A stretch of 64,000 nt of DNA from Streptomyces sp. AJS327 (GTDB lineage Bacteria; Actinomycetota; Actinomycetes; Streptomycetales; Streptomycetaceae): NCBI RefSeq assembly GCF_013450295.1, contig NZ_SKBR01000002.1:1698501-1762500 (forward strand). Direction: 5' to 3'. The stretch's first letter is position 1, and each line of letters begins with the position of its first letter. Of this stretch, positions 51,379 to 63,400 are shown in pieces. Made by a program: the position numbers and the translations under genes. The notes below the pieces were generated by a model, which was not told where the DNA came from, ran no database searches, and saw nothing but the letters and a program-made list of their open reading frames with translations.

Positions 51379-54300
51379 ATGAGCAACCCCACCGGAAACG
51401 ACAAGGTCGTCGCCGCGTTGCGTGCCTCGCTGACCGAGACGGAACGCCTGCGCCGCCAGAACCAGCAACTCCTGGACGCCGCCCGGGAACCCATCGCCAT
51501 CGTCTCGATGGCCTGCCGCTACCCCGGAGGCGTCCGCGGTCCGGAGGACCTGTGGCGACTGGTGGACGAGGGCGTCGACGCCATGTCCACCTTCCCCACC
51601 GACCGTGGCTGGGACCTGGACGCGCTGTACGACCCCGACCCGGACCGGCCCGGCACCTCCTACGTACGGGAGGGCGGATTCGTCTACGACGCCGGTGACT
51701 TCGACGCGGAGCTGTTCGGCATCTCCCCGCGCGAGGCACTCGTCATGGACCCGCAGCAGCGGCTCCTGCTGGAGACCTCCTGGGAACTCCTGGAGCGGGC
51801 GGAGATCGACCCGGACACGCTGCGCGGCAAGCCGGTGGGAACCTTCGTCGGCAGCGGGCACTCCGGCTACGGCTCCAGCGGGGAGAAGCTTCCCGCCAGC
51901 GCCGAGGGCTACATGCTGACCGGCAACACCTCCAGCGTCGTCTCCGGACGCGTGGCCTACACCTTCGGTTTCGAGGGCCCGGCCGTCACCGTCGACACGG
52001 CCTGTTCGTCCTCGCTGGTGGCGCTGCACATGGCCGTCCAGTCACTCCGGCAGGGCGAGTGTGACCTCGCGGTCGCCGGTGGGTCGGCCATCCTGGTCAC
52101 CCCCGTCGGGTTCGTGGAGTTCAGCCGCCAGCGCGGGCTGGCGGCGGACGGCCGCTGCAAGGCGTTCTCCTCCTCGGCGGACGGCACCGGCTGGGGCGAG
52201 GGCGTCGGCGTCGTGCTGCTGGAGCGGCTGTCGGACGCGCGGCGCAACGGGCACAACGTCCTTGCTGTGGTGCGGGGTTCGGCGATCAACCAGGACGGCA
52301 CCTCCAACGGCCTCTCCGCCCCGAGCGGTCCCGCCCAGCAGCGCGTGATCCGGCAGGCGCTCGCCAACGCCGGGCTGTCCGCCGCCGACGTGGACGCCGT
52401 CGAGGCGCACGGCACCGGTACCTCGCTGGGTGACCCGATCGAGGCGCAGGCGCTGCTGGCCACCTACGGCCAGAAGCGGCCCGGGGACAGCCCGCTGCGC
52501 CTCGGCTCGATCAAGTCCAACTTCGGGCACACGCAGTACGCGGCGGGCGTCGCCGGTGTCATCAAGATGGTGATGGCGATGCGTGCGGGTGTGCTGCCGC
52601 GCACGCTGCACGTGGATGAGCCCTCCCCGCACGTCGACTGGGAGTCGGGTGCGGTGGAGGTGCTGACCGAGGCGCGGCCCTGGGAGCCGGGCGAGGGCCC
52701 GCGCCGCGCGGCGGTCTCCGCCTTCGGAATCAGCGGCACCAACGCCCATGTGGTGCTGGAGCAGGTCCCGGAGCGTGAGCCCGAGACGGAGCCGGACGGT
52801 GGTTCGGTGTCGGGTTCGGGTGTGGGGTCTGTGGTGCCGTGGGTGTTGTCGGGTGCGTCGTCGGCGGCGTTGGTGGGTCAGGCGGAGCGTTTGGTGGGTG
52901 TGGTGGCTGATGGTGGTGTGGGTGCGGTGGATGTGGGGTGGTCGTTGGTGTCGGGGCGTGCGGGGTTGGGTTCTCGTGGTGTGGTGTGGGGTTCGGATGT
53001 GGGTGGGTTGGTTGGTGGGTTGGGTGGGTTGGTTGCTGGTGGTGGTGTGAGTGGTGCTGTGGTGGAGGGTTCGGGTGTGGGGTGTGTGGTGGGTGGTGTG
53101 GTGGATGGTCGTACGGCGGTGATGTTTACGGGTCAGGGTGCGCAGCGTGCTCGTATGGGTGTGGAACTCGCTGATGAGTTCCCGGTGTTCGCGGCGGCTT
53201 TGGATGAGGTGTGTTCGGGGTTTGAGGGGTTGTTGCCGGGGTCGTTGGGTGAGGTGTTGTGGGCTGAGGAGGGTTCTGAGGTGGGGGGGTTGTTGGGGGA
53301 GACGGTGTTTACGCAGGCGGGGTTGTTCGCGGTGGAGGTGGCGTTGTGGCGGTTGGTGGAGTCGTGGGGTGTGCGGGCGGATTTTGTGATGGGTCATTCG
53401 ATTGGTGAGGTGGCGGCGGCGTATGTGTCGGGTGTGTTCTCGTTGGAGGATGCGTGTCGGGTGGTGGCGGCGCGTGGTGGGTTGATGCAGGCGTTGCCGG
53501 AGGGTGGTGGGATGGTGTCGATCGCTGCTGGTGTTGGGTGGGTTGAGGAGTTGCTGTCTGGTGTGGGTGGGGGTGTGTCGGTGGCGGCGGTTAATGGTCC
53601 GGCTTCGGTGGTGGTTTCGGGTGAGTTGGGTGTGTTGGAGGAGGTTGTTGCTGGGTGTGAGGGTGTGGGGGTGAAGGCGCGGCGTTTGAGGGTTTCGCAC
53701 GCGTTCCATTCGGTGTTGATGGAGCCGATGTTGGAGGAGTTTGGTCGGGTGTTGGAGGGGGTGGAGTTTGGTGTGCCGCGTATTCCGGTGGTCTCGAATG
53801 TGACGGGTGGGGTGGTGGGTGCTGAGGAGTTGTGTACTGCTTCGTATTGGGTGCGGCATGTGCGGGAGGCGGTGCGGTTCGCGGAGGGTGTGGAGTGGTT
53901 GGTGGGGGCGGGGGTGTCGCGGTTTGTGGAGTTGGGTCCGGATGCGGTGTTGTCGGGTATGGGGGCGGAGTGTGTTGAGGGTGACGGGACGCTGTTTGTT
54001 CCGGTGATGCGGCGTGGTCGGGGTGAGGTGGGTTGTGTGATGGAGGCGGTGTCGCGGTTGTGGGTGAGTGGGTTGTCGGTGGATTGGTCGGTGTTCTTCG
54101 AGGGGCGTGGGGCGCGTCGGGTGGAGCTGCCGACCTACGCCTTCCAGCACCAGAACTACTGGCTGGAGGGGGCGGACCCGAGTACGGACGCCACCGGAAC
54201 CGAGGACGCCCAGTTCTGGGCGGCCGTCGAGAACGGCGACCTCTCCGCGCTGAGCGGCTCCCTGGAGGCGTCCGAGGACGCCGCGCTCCGGGAGGCCCTG

Positions 54301-57300
54301 CCCGCGCTGGCCTCCTGGCGCCGACGGCACCGTGAGCAGAGCGCCGTGGAAGCCCTGCACTACGGCGTCAGCTGGAAGCCGCTGGAGGCGTCCCGGGCGT
54401 CCCTCGCCGGGCGCTGGCTCCTCGTCACCCCTGAGGACCCGGCAACCCCGGACCTCGCGGACGGCGTCCGTGCCGCGCTCGAAGCGGCCGGTGCGGACGT
54501 GCTGACCCTGCCGGTGCCGCTCACGGAGACGAGCGGCAAGCTCCTCGCCGACCGGCTCCCGGAACTCCTCGCCCCCGAGACCGCCCCCGCCGGAGTGCTC
54601 TCCCTGCTGGGCTGCGACCCGACGGCCACCGAGACCGACGAGGACGGGCTCTCCGCCGCGACGACCGCCACCGTGGCCCTCCTCCAGGCGCTCACCGAAG
54701 CCGGGGCCGAGACGCCCGTGTGGTGCGCCACGCGGAGCGCCGTCGCGGCGGCCCCCCGCGATCCGGCACCGGACGCGGGCGGCTCCGCGCTGTGGGGCCT
54801 CGGCCGGGTAGCCGCTCTCGAACTGCCGGACCTGTGGGGCGGACTCGTCGACCTCCCGGAGTCCCTGGACGAGCGCACCGGCTGGCTGCTCACCACCACG
54901 CTGGCCGGTGTCGACGGCGAGGACCAGCTGGCGATCCGCCCGTCCGGACTGCTCGCCCGCCGCCTCAGCCGCACCACGTCCCCCGCACCGGCGACCGCCA
55001 CCACCGGCGACGGCCAGTGGCCACCCCGCGGCACCGTGCTCGTCACCGGCGGCACCGGCGCCCTCGGCGCCAGCGTGGCCCGGTCCCTCGCGCAGGCGGG
55101 CGCAGACCACCTGCTGCTGCTGAGCCGCCGCGGCCCCGAGGCGCCCGGCGCCGACGCCCTAGCCGCCGAACTGCGCGCGGCGGGCGCCGAGGTGACGTTC
55201 GCCGCCTGCGACGCGGCCGACCGGGAGCGGCTCGCCGAGGTGCTGGCCGCGATACCCGAGGAGCAGCCGCTCGCCGCCGTCCTGCACACCGCGGGCGTGG
55301 TCGACGACGGCGTCGTCGCCTCGCTCACCACCGAGTCACTGCGGACCGTGCTGCGCCCCAAGGCCGCCGCCGCGACCAACCTGCACGAGCTGACCAGCGG
55401 CCTCGACCTCGCGGCCTTCGTACTCTTCTCCTCCGTCTCCGGCACGCTCGGCAGCATCGGCCAGGCCGCCTACGCCTCCGCCAACGCCTACCTCGACGCC
55501 CTCGCCGCCCAGCGGCGCGCCACGGGCCAGCACGCCGTCTCCGTCGCCTGGGGCCCCTGGGCCGGGGGCGGCATGGCGGGCGGTCAGACCAGCGGCGAAC
55601 AGACCGTCGAGACCGGCGCGCGCCGGGTCGGCCTCAACCCCCTGTCGTCCGAACTGGCGCTCGCCGCGCTGCACCACACCCTGACCAGCCCCACCGCCCC
55701 CCACCTCGCCCTGGCGGACGTCGACTGGGAGCGGTTCGCCCCGGCGTTCACCGCGAGCCGCCCCAGCCCGCTCCTCGCCGACCTCCCCGAGGTCCGGCGA
55801 GCCACCGCCCAGCGTGGCGGGGACACCGGCGGCACCGTGGGCACGGCGGCGGAACTCGCCGCCCAGCTCGTCCCGTTGGACGCCCAGGAGCGCGAGCGCA
55901 CCATGGTCGAGGTCGTCCGCGGACACGTCGCCTCGGCGCTGGGGCACGCCTCCGCGCAGACGGTGGCCCCGGACCGTCCCTTCAAGGACCAGGGCTTCGA
56001 CTCCCTCACGGCCGTCGACCTCCGCAATCGGCTGAAGGCCAACACCGGGCTGAGCCTGCCCACCACCCTGGTCTTCGACTACCCGACGTGCGTGGCCCTC
56101 GCCCGGCACCTTCTCACCGAGCTGCTGCCCGCCGACTCCGCCGCCGCGGTGCGGATTCCCGGCGGCCCCGGCACACCGGCCGACGACGACCCGGTCGTCA
56201 TCGTCAGCATGGGCTGCCGCCTCCCCGGTGACGTGTCCTCGCCCGAGGACCTGTGGCGGCTCCTGGCCGACGGCCGGGACGCCATCACCCCCTGCCCGGA
56301 CGACCGCGGCTACGACATCGACGACTACTTCGACCCCGACCCGGAAGCGCCCGGCCGCACCTACGGCCGCGCGGGCGGGTTCATGACCGGCGCCGACACC
56401 TTCGACGCCGCCTTCTTCGGCATCTCGCCGCGTGAGGCGCTGGCGATGGACCCGCAGCAGCGGCTGCTGCTGGAGACCTCCTGGGAGGTCATCGAACGCG
56501 CCGGGCTCGACCCGCAGTCCCTGCGGGGCAGCCGCACCGGTGTCTTCGTCGGCCTCAGCTCCTTCGACTACGCGGGCTCCGCCGGACCCGAACACGAGGA
56601 CCTGGAAGGGTTCATCGGCACCGGCAACTCGGCCAGCGTCGCCTCCGGGCGGGTGGCCTACGCGCTCGGCCTGGAGGGCCAGGCACTCACCATCGACACC
56701 GCCTGCTCCTCCTCCCTGGTCGCGCTGCACCTCGCCGCCCGCGCCCTGCGCAACGGCGAGTGCTCCATGGCTCTCGCCGGAGGCGTCACCGTCCTGCCGT
56801 CGCCCAGCATCTTCATGGAGTTCAGCAGGCAGCGCGGGCTCTCCGCCGACGGCCGGTGCCGCGCCTTCTCCTCCGACGCGAACGGCTTCGGCCCCGCCGA
56901 GGGCGTCGGTCTGCTGCTCCTGGAACGGCTCTCCGACGCCCAGCGCAACGGCCACCGCGTCCTGGCCGTCGTCAAGAGTTCCGCGATCAACCAGGACGGC
57001 GCGTCCAACGGGCTGACCGCCCCCAACGGCCCCTCGCAGCAGCGCGTGATCCGGCAGGCGCTCGCCGAGGCCGGACTCTCCACCGCGGACGTCGACGCCG
57101 TCGAGGCGCACGGCACCGGCACCTCGCTGGGTGACCCGATCGAGGCGCAGGCGCTGCTGGCCACCTACGGCCAGGACCGCCCCGAAGGCCGCCCCCTGTG
57201 GCTCGGCTCGGTCAAGTCCAACCTCGGCCACCCGCAGGCCGCCGCCGGGGTCACCGGCATCATCAAGATGGTGCTCGCGATGCGCGAGGGAACCCTGCCG

Positions 57301-60300
57301 CGCACCCTGCACGTGGACGAGCCCACCCCGCACGTCGACTGGACCAGCGGCGAGGTCGCGCTGCTCACCGAGGCCACCCCCTGGCCCGAGGTGGGACGCC
57401 CCCGTCGCGCCGGGGTGTCCTCCTTCGGGATCAGCGGCACCAACGCCCACGTCATCCTGGAGGCCCCCGAGCCCGCCGACGCGGAACCCCGCCCCACCGC
57501 CCCGGACACCACCGGCGCGGCCCCCGCCTGGCCGGTGGCGACACCGCCCTGGACACTGTCCGCCCGCGACCCCGAGGCGCTGCGCGCCCAGGCCGCGCGC
57601 CTCGCGTCCCACCTCGGCGACCACCCCGCCGACCCGGCCGACGTCGGCTGGGCGCTGCTCACCCAGCGCGCCCAGCTCGAACACCGCGCCGTCCTCACCG
57701 GCGACGACCTCACCGAACTCCGCGCCGCCGCACGGGCGATGGCCGACGGCACACCGGCCGCCGGAACCGTCACCGGCCGCGTCACCGGCGCGGGCGGCGT
57801 CACGTTCGTCTTCCCCGGCCAGGGCTCCCAGTGGCTGGAGATGGGACGCGAACTCCTCACCACCTGCCCGGTGTTCGCCGACCGCGTCGCCGAGTGCGAG
57901 GCGGCGCTCGCGCCCTTCGTGGAGTGGTCGCTCGGTGAACTCCTCGCCGGACCCGACCCGGCGTCCGAGTGGGCGGACTGGATGGAGCGCGTCGAGATCA
58001 TCCAGCCGGTGCTCTGGGCCGTCATGGTCTCGCTGGCCGCCGTCTGGGAGGCCGCGGGCGTGACCCCGTCCGCCGTGGTCGGCCACTCGCAGGGCGAGAT
58101 CGCCGCGGCCGTCGTCGCCGGAGTGCTCAGCCTCCAGGACGGCGCCCGGATCGTCACCGCCCGCTCCTCGCTCGCCGCGCCGCTCGTCGCCGAGGGACGG
58201 CTGGTGTCCGTCGCCGCTCCGGTCGACGAGCTGACGCCGCGCCTGGAACGCTGGGACGGCGCCCTGTCGGTCGCCGCGACCAACGGACCCGCCTCCACCG
58301 TCCTCGCCGGGCAGCACGCGGCGCTCGACGAGCTGACCGCCGAACTCGACGCCGAGGGCGTCTGGTTCCGCAGCGTGGCCCACACCTACGCCTCCCACTC
58401 CCCGCAGATGGAGGGGCTGCGCGAGGCACTGGTGGACGCGGTGCGGCCGGTGACACACGGCCCGTCCCGCGTGGCCTTCGTCTCCACCGTCACCGGTGAA
58501 CTCCTGGACACCGAGACGCTGGACGCCAGCTACTGGTACCGCAACCTGCGCGAACCCGTCGCCTTCCGCGCCGCGCTGGAGACGGCCCTCGCCCTCGGGC
58601 ACAGCACCGTCGTCGAGGTCAGCCCCCACCCCGTGCTCACCGGAGCCGCCCAGGAGGTCGCGGAGGCGGCCGGAGCCGACGCCACCGTCACCGGCACCCT
58701 GCGCAAGGGCCACGCCGGACCGGAACAACTGACCGCCTCAGCCGCCGAACTCTGGGTCGGTGGCGTGCCGGTCGACTGGCGCTCCCTGCACGGCGACCGC
58801 CTGCCCGCCCCCGTCGACCTGCCCACCTACCCGTTCCAGAGCAAGCGGTACTGGCTCACCGGATCCGGCGCCGCCGCCGGCGACCCCTCCGGACTCGGCC
58901 TCACCGACACCGGCCACCCGCTGCTCGGCGCCGTCGTCCGCTTCGCCGAGGAACCATGGGACACCGTGCTCCTCACCGGCCGCCTCTCCCCGCACACCCA
59001 GTCCTGGCTGAGTGGGCACCAGGTGCTCGGAACGACGCTCCTGCCCGGCTCCGCCCTCGTCGAACTCGCCGTGCGCGCCGGTGACGAGGCGGGCTGCGGG
59101 CGGCTGCGCGAACTCGTGCTCCAGAGCCCGCTGGTCCTCCCGGAGCGTGGCGGCGTGCGGCTCCAGGTCGTGCTCGGCGCGGCCGACGAGGACTGCGCCC
59201 GCACCGTCAGCATCCACTCGCGGACCGAGCACGGACCCGCCGACGAACCGTGGACCTGCCACGCCGAGGGATCCGTCGTCCCCGAGCCCACGGCCGACCC
59301 GGACGCCGCCACCGCCCCCGGCGCGTGGCCGCCCCTGGGCGCCGAACCCGTCGACCTCACCGGCTTCTACGACGGACTCGCCCAGGCCGGATACGGCTAC
59401 GGCCCCGCCTTCCACGGCCTGCGCGCCGCCTGGCGGCGCGGCGACGAGGTCTTCGCCGAGGTCGCGCTGCCGGAAACCCTCCGCTCCGAGGCGCCCCAGT
59501 ACGGTCTGCACCCCGTACTGCTGGACGCCGCCCTCCAGACGGGAGCCCTGACCTCCTCCGACGATCAGGGAACCGGAGTACGTCAGCCCTTCGTGTGGTC
59601 CGGTGTGTCACTGATCGCCTCCGGCGCCACCGAACTCCGCGTCCGCGTCACCCCCTCACCCTCCGGTGAGCTGAGCGTCTCCCTCGCCGACCCCGCGGAC
59701 CGGGCCGTCGCCACCATCGACGCGCTCGTCCAGCGGGCCGTCGACCCCGAGCGGATCGCCGAGGCCGTCCGGGACGGCGCGGCCCGCGCCCAGGGGACGG
59801 ACGGCCCCGCAGAGGGCGCCCGGCGCCGCGCCACCGCGGGCTCCGGAACCGAGGTGGACCCCGCCGCGGGCGAGGCGCTGCTGCGCCGGATGTCCGGCCT
59901 CAGCGCGGCCGAACGCGTCCAGACGCTCACGGACCTCGTCCGGGAGCAGGCGGCCGCGGTGCTCGGCCACACCTCGGTGGAGGAGGTCGAGTCGGACCGT
60001 CCGTTCAAGGACATCGGCTTCGACTCGATGATGTCCGTCCAGCTGCGCAACCGCCTCGCCGCCGAGACGGGCCTCTCCCTCCCCGCGACCCTGGCCTTCA
60101 CCTACCCGAACCCCGCCCAACTCGCCGTGCACCTGGACGAGTTGCTCCAGGCGGCCGGGGATGGCGCGGGGGCCACCGACGAGACCGGCCGGGTCCTGGC
60201 CGAGATCGAGCGTCTCGACTCGGCCCTCGCGGCCGTCGAGCGCGACATGACCGACGACGCCGCCCGCAAGCGCGTCGTGAAGCAGCTACAGACCGTGCTG

Positions 60301-60432
60301 TGGCGCTGGACCGGGAACACCACCCCCGACGCCGGCGCCCCAGCCGACACGGGCGTCCTCAACGACGACGCCCTCGATGCCGTCTCGGACGACGAGATGT
60401 TCGACCTGATCGATCGCGAGCTTGGAGCCTAG
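51379..60432 (+). CDS. Modular type I PKS, modules 10 and 11; module 11 has DH but no KR
   Basis: 3,017 aa. The N-terminus ([20 protein letters not shown] core) is a class 1b-like docking helix, unlike the [10 protein letters not shown] type of genes 2, 3, 4 and 6. Module 10: KS 37-464 (Cys209; NFGH in place of NIGH), AT 584-924 (HAFH from 774; malonyl), KR 1218-1404 (HTAGVVDDG, Tyr1365), ACP 1504-1573. Module 11: KS 1603-2029 (Cys1776; NLGH), AT 2141-2490 (GHSQGE, YASH from 2337; methylmalonyl), DH 2511-2790 (His2547, Asp2716), then an unstructured linker of about 55 residues and ACP 2848-2918 (Ser2883). Both KR halves are absent from module 11. The C-terminal docking tail ends [14 protein letters not shown]. 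Together the two modules leave oxygen at C11 and C9, the beta-diketone of ionomycin. KR10 looks catalytically intact, so C11 should first be a hydroxyl. Confidence 0.97.
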   Translation: MSNPTGNDKVVAALRASLTETERLRRQNQQLLDAAREPIAIVSMACRYPGGVRGPEDLWRLVDEGVDAMSTFPTDRGWDLDALYDPDPDRPGTSYVREGGFVYDAGDFDAELFGISPREALVMDPQQRLLLETSWELLERAEIDPDTLRGKPVGTFVGSGHSGYGSSGEKLPASAEGYMLTGNTSSVVSGRVAYTFGFEGPAVTVDTACSSSLVALHMAVQSLRQGECDLAVAGGSAILVTPVGFVEFSRQRGLAADGRCKAFSSSADGTGWGEGVGVVLLERLSDARRNGHNVLAVVRGSAINQDGTSNGLSAPSGPAQQRVIRQALANAGLSAADVDAVEAHGTGTSLGDPIEAQALLATYGQKRPGDSPLRLGSIKSNFGHTQYAAGVAGVIKMVMAMRAGVLPRTLHVDEPSPHVDWESGAVEVLTEARPWEPGEGPRRAAVSAFGISGTNAHVVLEQVPEREPETEPDGGSVSGSGVGSVVPWVLSGASSAALVGQAERLVGVVADGGVGAVDVGWSLVSGRAGLGSRGVVWGSDVGGLVGGLGGLVAGGGVSGAVVEGSGVGCVVGGVVDGRTAVMFTGQGAQRARMGVELADEFPVFAAALDEVCSGFEGLLPGSLGEVLWAEEGSEVGGLLGETVFTQAGLFAVEVALWRLVESWGVRADFVMGHSIGEVAAAYVSGVFSLEDACRVVAARGGLMQALPEGGGMVSIAAGVGWVEELLSGVGGGVSVAAVNGPASVVVSGELGVLEEVVAGCEGVGVKARRLRVSHAFHSVLMEPMLEEFGRVLEGVEFGVPRIPVVSNVTGGVVGAEELCTASYWVRHVREAVRFAEGVEWLVGAGVSRFVELGPDAVLSGMGAECVEGDGTLFVPVMRRGRGEVGCVMEAVSRLWVSGLSVDWSVFFEGRGARRVELPTYAFQHQNYWLEGADPSTDATGTEDAQFWAAVENGDLSALSGSLEASEDAALREALPALASWRRRHREQSAVEALHYGVSWKPLEASRASLAGRWLLVTPEDPATPDLADGVRAALEAAGADVLTLPVPLTETSGKLLADRLPELLAPETAPAGVLSLLGCDPTATETDEDGLSAATTATVALLQALTEAGAETPVWCATRSAVAAAPRDPAPDAGGSALWGLGRVAALELPDLWGGLVDLPESLDERTGWLLTTTLAGVDGEDQLAIRPSGLLARRLSRTTSPAPATATTGDGQWPPRGTVLVTGGTGALGASVARSLAQAGADHLLLLSRRGPEAPGADALAAELRAAGAEVTFAACDAADRERLAEVLAAIPEEQPLAAVLHTAGVVDDGVVASLTTESLRTVLRPKAAAATNLHELTSGLDLAAFVLFSSVSGTLGSIGQAAYASANAYLDALAAQRRATGQHAVSVAWGPWAGGGMAGGQTSGEQTVETGARRVGLNPLSSELALAALHHTLTSPTAPHLALADVDWERFAPAFTASRPSPLLADLPEVRRATAQRGGDTGGTVGTAAELAAQLVPLDAQERERTMVEVVRGHVASALGHASAQTVAPDRPFKDQGFDSLTAVDLRNRLKANTGLSLPTTLVFDYPTCVALARHLLTELLPADSAAAVRIPGGPGTPADDDPVVIVSMGCRLPGDVSSPEDLWRLLADGRDAITPCPDDRGYDIDDYFDPDPEAPGRTYGRAGGFMTGADTFDAAFFGISPREALAMDPQQRLLLETSWEVIERAGLDPQSLRGSRTGVFVGLSSFDYAGSAGPEHEDLEGFIGTGNSASVASGRVAYALGLEGQALTIDTACSSSLVALHLAARALRNGECSMALAGGVTVLPSPSIFMEFSRQRGLSADGRCRAFSSDANGFGPAEGVGLLLLERLSDAQRNGHRVLAVVKSSAINQDGASNGLTAPNGPSQQRVIRQALAEAGLSTADVDAVEAHGTGTSLGDPIEAQALLATYGQDRPEGRPLWLGSVKSNLGHPQAAAGVTGIIKMVLAMREGTLPRTLHVDEPTPHVDWTSGEVALLTEATPWPEVGRPRRAGVSSFGISGTNAHVILEAPEPADAEPRPTAPDTTGAAPAWPVATPPWTLSARDPEALRAQAARLASHLGDHPADPADVGWALLTQRAQLEHRAVLTGDDLTELRAAARAMADGTPAAGTVTGRVTGAGGVTFVFPGQGSQWLEMGRELLTTCPVFADRVAECEAALAPFVEWSLGELLAGPDPASEWADWMERVEIIQPVLWAVMVSLAAVWEAAGVTPSAVVGHSQGEIAAAVVAGVLSLQDGARIVTARSSLAAPLVAEGRLVSVAAPVDELTPRLERWDGALSVAATNGPASTVLAGQHAALDELTAELDAEGVWFRSVAHTYASHSPQMEGLREALVDAVRPVTHGPSRVAFVSTVTGELLDTETLDASYWYRNLREPVAFRAALETALALGHSTVVEVSPHPVLTGAAQEVAEAAGADATVTGTLRKGHAGPEQLTASAAELWVGGVPVDWRSLHGDRLPAPVDLPTYPFQSKRYWLTGSGAAAGDPSGLGLTDTGHPLLGAVVRFAEEPWDTVLLTGRLSPHTQSWLSGHQVLGTTLLPGSALVELAVRAGDEAGCGRLRELVLQSPLVLPERGGVRLQVVLGAADEDCARTVSIHSRTEHGPADEPWTCHAEGSVVPEPTADPDAATAPGAWPPLGAEPVDLTGFYDGLAQAGYGYGPAFHGLRAAWRRGDEVFAEVALPETLRSEAPQYGLHPVLLDAALQTGALTSSDDQGTGVRQPFVWSGVSLIASGATELRVRVTPSPSGELSVSLADPADRAVATIDALVQRAVDPERIAEAVRDGAARAQGTDGPAEGARRRATAGSGTEVDPAAGEALLRRMSGLSAAERVQTLTDLVREQAAAVLGHTSVEEVESDRPFKDIGFDSMMSVQLRNRLAAETGLSLPATLAFTYPNPAQLAVHLDELLQAAGDGAGATDETGRVLAEIERLDSALAAVERDMTDDAARKRVVKQLQTVLWRWTGNTTPDAGAPADTGVLNDDALDAVSDDEMFDLIDRELGA
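51487..56100 (+). other. Module 10: KS-AT(malonyl)-KR(B1)-ACP
   Basis: KS Cys 52003-52005. AT HAFH at 53698-53709, in one of the four GT-rich malonyl AT copies. No DH; a dimerisation-type linker ([17 protein letters not shown]) precedes the KR. KR catalytic half from 55030 has [17 protein letters not shown] (B-type), the FSS serine near 55428, Tyr 55471-55473 in QAAYASAN and the PK lysine, and no Pro two residues after Tyr (B1, not B2). ACP about 55890-56095. Expected output is a 3R hydroxyl on a chain extended by an unbranched unit (C9-C10; hydroxyl at C11). Confidence 0.92.
53128..54148 (+). repeat. Malonyl-AT DNA repeat, copy 4 (module 10)
   Basis: Offset +51,335 from copy 1. The linker matches copy 1, including the preceding PEREPE...EPDGGSVSG stretch, so copies 1 and 4 are closest in that part. 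Confidence 0.9.
56185..60130 (+). other. Module 11: KS-AT(methylmalonyl)-DH-ACP, lacking KR
   Basis: KS from 56185 (Cys 56704-56706). AT about 57799-58850 with GHSQGE at 58081 and YASH at 58387-58398; this AT is GC-rich and unlike the six copied methylmalonyl ATs. DH about 58909-59745 keeps HxxxGxxxxP (His 59017-59019) and the DxxxQ aspartate (59524-59526). ACP is about 59920-60130. Between DH and ACP there are only about 175 bp, so neither a KR structural nor a KR catalytic subdomain fits. The beta-keto group (C9 in ionomycin) should therefore survive. The DH has no beta-hydroxyl of its own module to act on. Confidence 0.93.
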
Positions 60433-60435
60433 GAG
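60431..60435 (+). promoter_or_regulatory. Ribosome binding site of gene 6 (AGGAG), overlapping gene 5 stop
   Basis: AGGAG lies 7 nt before ATG 60443 and shares two bases with the TAG stop of gene 5 (60430-60432). The 10-bp gap suggests translational coupling of genes 5 and 6. Confidence 0.8.
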
Positions 60436-60442
60436 TCCCACG

Positions 60443-63400
60443 ATGACCACGAACGAAGACAAGCTTCGCGAATACCTCAAGCGCGTCACCACCGACTACA
60501 GCCAGCTCCGCCAGCGGATGCGGGAGCTTGAGGCCAAGGATCAGGAACCGATCGCCGTCGTCGGGATGGCCTGCCGCCTACCGGGCGGGGTCGCCTCGCC
60601 GGAGGACCTGTGGCACCTGGTGGCGGAGGGCCAGGACGGCATCACGCCCTTCCCCACCGACCGTGGCTGGGACGAGGACCTGTACGACGCGGACCCCGAC
60701 GCGCACGGCAAGACCTACGTCGTCGAGGGCGGATTCCTGCACGACGCCCCGGACTTCGACGCCGAGTTCTTCGGCATCTCGCCCCGTGAGGCGCTGGCCA
60801 TGGACCCTCAGCAGCGGCTGCTGCTGGAGACGTCCTGGGAGGCCATCGAGCGCGCCGGGATCGTGCCCAGCAGCCTGCGCGGCAGCCGCACCGGCGTCTT
60901 CGCGGGCGCCGTCGCCGCCGACTACTCCTCCCGCCTCGACCGGGTGCCGGAGGAGATCGAGGGCTTCCTCGTCACCGGCAACATGACGAGCGTCGTCTCC
61001 GGCCGCGTCTCCTACGTCCTCGGCCTGGAGGGCCCGGCGGTCACCGTGGACACCGCCTGCTCCTCCTCACTCGTCGCCACCCACCTCGCCTTCCAGGCGC
61101 TCCGTCAGGGCGAGTGCGACCTCGCCCTGGCCGGTGGCGTGACGGTCCTCGCCACCCCGTCCGGCTTCGTCGGGTTCAGCCGCCAGCGCGGCCTGGCCGC
61201 GGACGGCCGGTGCAAGGCGTTCGCCGCCTCCGCCGACGGCACCAACTGGGCCGAGGGCGTCGGCGTCCTCGTCCTGGAGCGGCTGTCCGACGCCCGCCGC
61301 AACGGCCACAACGTGCTGGCCGTGCTGCGGGGTTCGGCCACCAACCAGGACGGAGCCAGCAACGGCCTCAGCGCACCGAGCGAACTCGCGCAGCGCCGCG
61401 TCATCGAACAGGCCCTGGAGAGCGCCCGGCTCACCCCCCGCGACGTCGACACCGTGGAGGCGCACGGTACGGGGACCTCGTTGGGTGACCCGATCGAGGC
61501 GCAGGCGCTGCTGGCCACCTACGGCCAGGACCGCCCCGAGGGCCGTCCGCTGTGGCTTGGCTCCATCAAGTCCAACATCGGCCACTCCGGCGCCACCGCC
61601 GGTGTGGCGGGCGTCATCAAGATGGTCATGGCGCTCCGCAAGGGTGTGCTGCCGCGCACGCTGCACGTGGACGAGCCCACCCCGCACGTCGACTGGTCCG
61701 CGGGTGAGGTGCGTCTGCTGACGGAGGCACGCGCCTGGGAGCGGGACGGTGACCGGCCACTGCGTGGCGCGGTCTCCTCCTTCGGTGTCTCGGGCACCAA
61801 CGCCCACGTGATCGTGGAATCCGCCCCGCCGGCCGCCGAGTCGGAGTCGGGCTCCGGGACCGGTTCGGCTACGACGGTGGTCTCGGGCGCGGGCGCCCTG
61901 TCGGGTTCGCCGGTGCTGCCGTGGCTGGTGTCGGCGCGTTCGGCGGATGCGCTGTCGGCGCAGGCCGGTCGGCTCTCGTCGGCTGTGGGCGCGGGCGACC
62001 CGGTGGATGTGGGGTGGAGTCTGCTGTCCTCGCGTTCGGTGCTGGAGCACCGTGCGGTGGTGTGGGGTGCGGAGTCGACGGAGCTGAACTCTGGCCTGGC
62101 GGCGCTGGGTTCGGACGGGGTGGCGGGCAACGTGGTGTCCGGCACGGTCGATTCCGGCTCTGGTGCGGGTTCGGGTGTGGTGTTTGTGTTCCCGGGTCAG
62201 GGTTCGCAGTGGGTGGGGATGGGTCGTGGGTTGTTGGAGTCCTCGCCCGTTTTCGCGGAGCGGTTGGCTGAGTGTGAGGCGGCGTTGGCGGCGTATGTGG
62301 AGTGGTCGTTGCGTGAGGTGTTGTGTGGTGTGGATGAGGGGTGGATGGAGCGGGTGGATGTGGTCCAGCCGGTTCTGTGGGGTGTGATGGTCTCCCTGGC
62401 GTCTGTGTGGGAGTCGCTGGGTGTTACTCCGTCGGCTGTGGTGGGTCATTCGCAGGGTGAGATCGCGGCCGCTGTGGTGGCGGGTGCGTTGAGCGTGGAG
62501 GACGGCGCTCGTGTGGTGGCGTTGCGTTCGCGGTTGATCGGTGAGGTGCTGGCTGGTGGTGGCGGGATGGTGTCGGTCGCGGAGGGTTTGGAGTGGACCG
62601 AGGCTGCCGTCGAGAGCGTGGAGGGCGTCTCCGTCGCCGCCGTGAACGGTCCTTCGGCAACCGTCGTGGCGGGCACGGTCTCTGGTCTGGAGGCGTTGGT
62701 GGCTCGGGCGGAGGGTGAGGGTGTGCGGGCGCGTTGGGTGCCGGTGGACTACGCCTCGCACTCCGTCCAGGTGGAGGCGATTGAGGAGCGGTTGCGGGAG
62801 GTGCTGGCCGGGGTCGCCCCGCGTGAGGCACGCGTCCCGGTGGTGTCGGCGGTCACCGGTGAGGTGATCGATGGCACGGGGATGGATGGGGAGTACTGGT
62901 ACACGAACCTGCGTCAGCGTGTGCGCTTCAGTGAGGCGGTCAACGTGGCGCTGGGCATGGGCTGTTCACGCGCCATCGAGGTCAGCGCCCACCCGGTGCT
63001 GACGATGGGTGTGGAGGCCATCGCCGAGGAGGCCGGCATCGAGGCCACCGTGGTTGGGACGTTGCGGCGTGATGAGGAGGAGAACGCCCGACTGATCGCC
63101 AACGCGGCCGAGTTGTGGGTGCGCGGCGTCGAGGTGGACTGGTCGGCGGTCTTCGCCGGACGCGCCGTGCGGTATGTCGACTTGCCGACGTACGCGTTCC
63201 AGCGGGAGCGGTACTGGCTGGAGTCGGCCGGTGGTGTCTCGGACGTCAGTGGGGCGGGTCTGGACTCGGCCGAGCACCCGTTGTTGGGTGCGGCGGTGAG
63301 CCTTGCCTCGGGTGATGGTGTGATGCTGACGGGCCGGTTGTCGTTGCGTACGCATCCGTGGCTGGCGGATCACGCGGTCGCCGGTACCGTCCTGTTCCCG

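Noticed and set aside
58387-58398. AT11 as an ethylmalonyl-type AT
   Set aside because: It keeps GHSQGE and YASH, the methylmalonyl pattern; its divergence from the other ATs is in overall sequence, not in the specificity motifs.
60130-60432. Thioesterase at the end of gene 5
   Set aside because: After ACP11 there is only a short helical docking tail; no alpha/beta-hydrolase motif (GxSxG) occurs, and gene 6 continues the assembly line.
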